Of a stretch of DNA of 31,255 nt, positions 29,836 through 31,255 are shown in pieces (the stretch's first letter is position 1; each line of letters starts with the position of its first letter). A model generated the notes under the pieces. The model saw only the letters and a program-made list of their open reading frames with translations, was not told where the DNA came from and did not search any database. Origin of the DNA: an uncultured Verrucomicrobiales bacterium (GTDB lineage Bacteria; Verrucomicrobiota; Verrucomicrobiia; Verrucomicrobiales; Akkermansiaceae); assembly GCA_937969125.1 (NCBI GenBank), contig CALBVA010000299.1:1-31255 (forward strand), written 5' to 3'. The position numbers were made by a program, and so were the translations under genes.

Positions 29836-31255
29836 TTGAAATCATTTAGTTGGACCCTCGCACTGCGGTATCTCAATCCGCTCCGCACCTTCGTCTCGGT
29901 CATTACCCTCATTTCGCTCATCGGCGTCGCCCTCGGAGTAGGTGTTCTCATTGTCGTTCTCTCTGTCCACAACGGCTTCGAGCGAAACTTGAAGGACATG
30001 CTCCTCGGCTTCTCGCCCCATGTCATCGCATACCCCAATGACCGCGCACTCGATGACTACGAGGACCTAGAGCAGACCTTCGGTTCCCGTCCTGACGCCA
30101 AAAGCGCCTATGCCTACATCGATGGCTTTATCCTTGTCGATTCCGACCTCTGGCGAAAGCCCGCCAACTTCCGTGCCATCAATACCAACAATGAGGACCA
30201 GGTCGCCGCGTTGGAAGATCTTCTGGATAAGGAAAACTACCCGGAGAGTAAGTCTAACATGGGCATGGACGACTACGTCGTGGTCTCGAAGCTCATGGCC
30301 GAAGCGATGGATCTGCAAGTCGGCGACAAGCTCCGTCTCATCGCTGCCAGCAACCTCGATCAGGTCATGGCCGTTTACAACGTCCCGGACGAAAAAGCCT
30401 GGGACCTCTACACCGAAACCTTCGAGGATTTCCAGCAGCGGGTGCAATCCCTCCTCGCCTCTGAGGGCGACATTGAAAAAGCCGAACAAGCCCCCATCCA
30501 AGAAGCCCTCAATCTCATCAAAGGTCTCCTCGTCGATGAAGACGGCGAAGCCAGCGAGATGCGTCCAGTTGAGAAGAGGGTTCTCATTGAGATTATCGAT
30601 CTCTTCGCCTACGATGACACCCGCAGCGTCGGCTCGAAAACCGAAGTCATCCTCCCCGCCGGGACCAAGGCTTCCGTCCTCGAAAAGCTCACCTTCCTCC
30701 GCGAACTCGACCTCGAAAAGGCGGACAATCAGGCTTTTCGCGACATTGAAGAATTCGTCGTCCCAAAGACTCTCACCGTCTATGGCGTTTACGCAGACAC
30801 CCAACGCAGTCAGGGACCGGCTCTCTTTCTACCGCTCCACATCGGACAGGACTTCAAGGGGCTGGAAGGCACTGTCGATGCTCTCGGGTTCATCTTGAAG
30901 GATCCTTACCACGCCGGCCAATCCGCCGACGCGCTGCGCGCCGATCTCGGGCCGAATTGGACCGTCTATAGCTGGATGCAGACCCACGCCACTCAGTTCG
31001 CGCTGGTGAAGACGGAGAAGCTCATGATCAGCTTCGCGCTTTCCTTCATCACCCTCCTTTCCGCCTTCAGCATCATGGCCGTGATGTATACCGTGACGGT
31101 GCAAAAGCGCCAGGAGATTGGTGTGATGAAGGCCCTCGGTGCCCGGCCCTCGCAGATCGTGCGGGTTTTCCTCTATCAGGGCATCATCGTCGGCGTCGCC
31201 GGTAGCCTTCTCGGCCTCGGCCTCGGCCTCCTCGCAATCAAGTTCCGCGAGAACA
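29836..31255 (+). CDS. LolC/LolE-family lipoprotein-release ABC permease, 3' end outside the window
   Basis: At least 473 codons, open to the window end. The Lol transporter extracts lipoproteins from the inner membrane for transfer to the carrier LolA. No ATG fits; TTG 29836 gives LKSFSWTLALRYLNPLRT, the typical start of LolC/E, and GGAGTAGG about 12 bases upstream is a ribosome site. A membrane helix follows (FVSVITLISLIGVALGVGVL), then a periplasmic domain (about 45-390), which is longer than usual through a charged insert (about 180-250, EDFQQRVQSLLASEGDIEKA). At about 395-473 the FtsX-like helices begin (LMISFALSFITLLSAFSIMA, then KRQEIGVMKALGA). Its many lipoprotein clients could include the two Sec candidates here. 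A minus-strand 245-codon ORF inside is a shadow. Confidence 0.88.
   Translation, partial: MKSFSWTLALRYLNPLRTFVSVITLISLIGVALGVGVLIVVLSVHNGFERNLKDMLLGFSPHVIAYPNDRALDDYEDLEQTFGSRPDAKSAYAYIDGFILVDSDLWRKPANFRAINTNNEDQVAALEDLLDKENYPESKSNMGMDDYVVVSKLMAEAMDLQVGDKLRLIAASNLDQVMAVYNVPDEKAWDLYTETFEDFQQRVQSLLASEGDIEKAEQAPIQEALNLIKGLLVDEDGEASEMRPVEKRVLIEIIDLFAYDDTRSVGSKTEVILPAGTKASVLEKLTFLRELDLEKADNQAFRDIEEFVVPKTLTVYGVYADTQRSQGPALFLPLHIGQDFKGLEGTVDALGFILKDPYHAGQSADALRADLGPNWTVYSWMQTHATQFALVKTEKLMISFALSFITLLSAFSIMAVMYTVTVQKRQEIGVMKALGARPSQIVRVFLYQGIIVGVAGSLLGLGLGLLAIKFREN

Noticed and set aside
30067..30804. A 245-codon minus-strand ORF inside the LolC/E gene
   Set aside because: The plus strand gives a clear FtsX/LolC-type permease through the whole stretch; the antisense frame is acidic, repetitive shadow.
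1..31255. CRISPR arrays, insertion sequences, prophage or integron features
   Set aside because: No regularly spaced direct repeats, transposase, integrase or terminal inverted repeats were seen; the window looks like ordinary chromosome.

Overview
The window looks like chromosomal DNA from a Gram-negative bacterium of the Verrucomicrobia / Planctomycetes side of the tree, most likely Verrucomicrobiota. The reasons are moderately high GC, an LptD-type outer-membrane assembly protein, LolC/E-type lipoprotein export, several lipoproteins, a Ser/Thr kinase with PEGA and FGE-like domains linked to an ECF sigma factor, and secreted alpha/alpha-toroid (squalene-cyclase-like) and multidomain nuclease proteins. 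This placement is inferred from gene style; there is no rRNA in the window.

Layout. 1-3.4 kb: 5' part of purB, a heavy-metal-associated (HMA) lipoprotein with an in-frame TGA, a protein of a family often labelled 3-methyladenine DNA glycosylase, two small unknown proteins and a nitroreductase. 3.4-9.2 kb (minus strand): lptD, then argJ and argC in one operon, then an unknown protein. 9.3-13.1 kb (plus strand): a tight operon of ECF sigma factor, membrane Ser/Thr kinase and OsmC, with overlapping ends. 13.1-17.2 kb (minus strand): hpf, a secreted toroid / YdjY-like / membrane-anchored trio, and rplS. 17.3-17.6 kb: a tiny lipoprotein gene with two in-frame TGA codons and its own terminator. 17.8-20.6 kb: ppdK, with promoter and terminator. 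20.8-24.7 kb (minus strand): L,D-transpeptidase, EF-hand protein, secreted EEP nuclease. 24.8-26.1 kb (plus strand): a pseudokinase-like protein and a Cys-cluster protein. 26.1-29.8 kb (minus strand): dnaB, a ROK kinase, coaX and a glyoxalase. From 29.8 kb to the end: a partial LolC/E-type permease.

Main discovery. Two lipoprotein genes on the minus strand are broken by TGA in a way that points to selenocysteine. In the first (477-806), TGA replaces the first metal-binding Cys of the HMA motif (GMT-U-PGS-C), the reading frame continues through a normal HMA domain, and a 9-bp hairpin with a GUC loop starts 17 nt after the TGA; its apex closely resembles the E. coli fdhF SECIS as I remember it. 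In the second (17403-17534), a 43-codon lipoprotein carries the heptad TPT-U-GGA twice in tandem. All six sense codons of the two copies encode the same residues but differ at the third base, which suggests selection at the protein level across both TGA codons. Each TGA is followed by a hairpin. Other genes here, such as osmC and the nitroreductase, use TGA as an ordinary stop, so this is not a general code change. The selenium machinery (selA, selB, selC, selD) is not in the window, so the Sec reading remains an inference.
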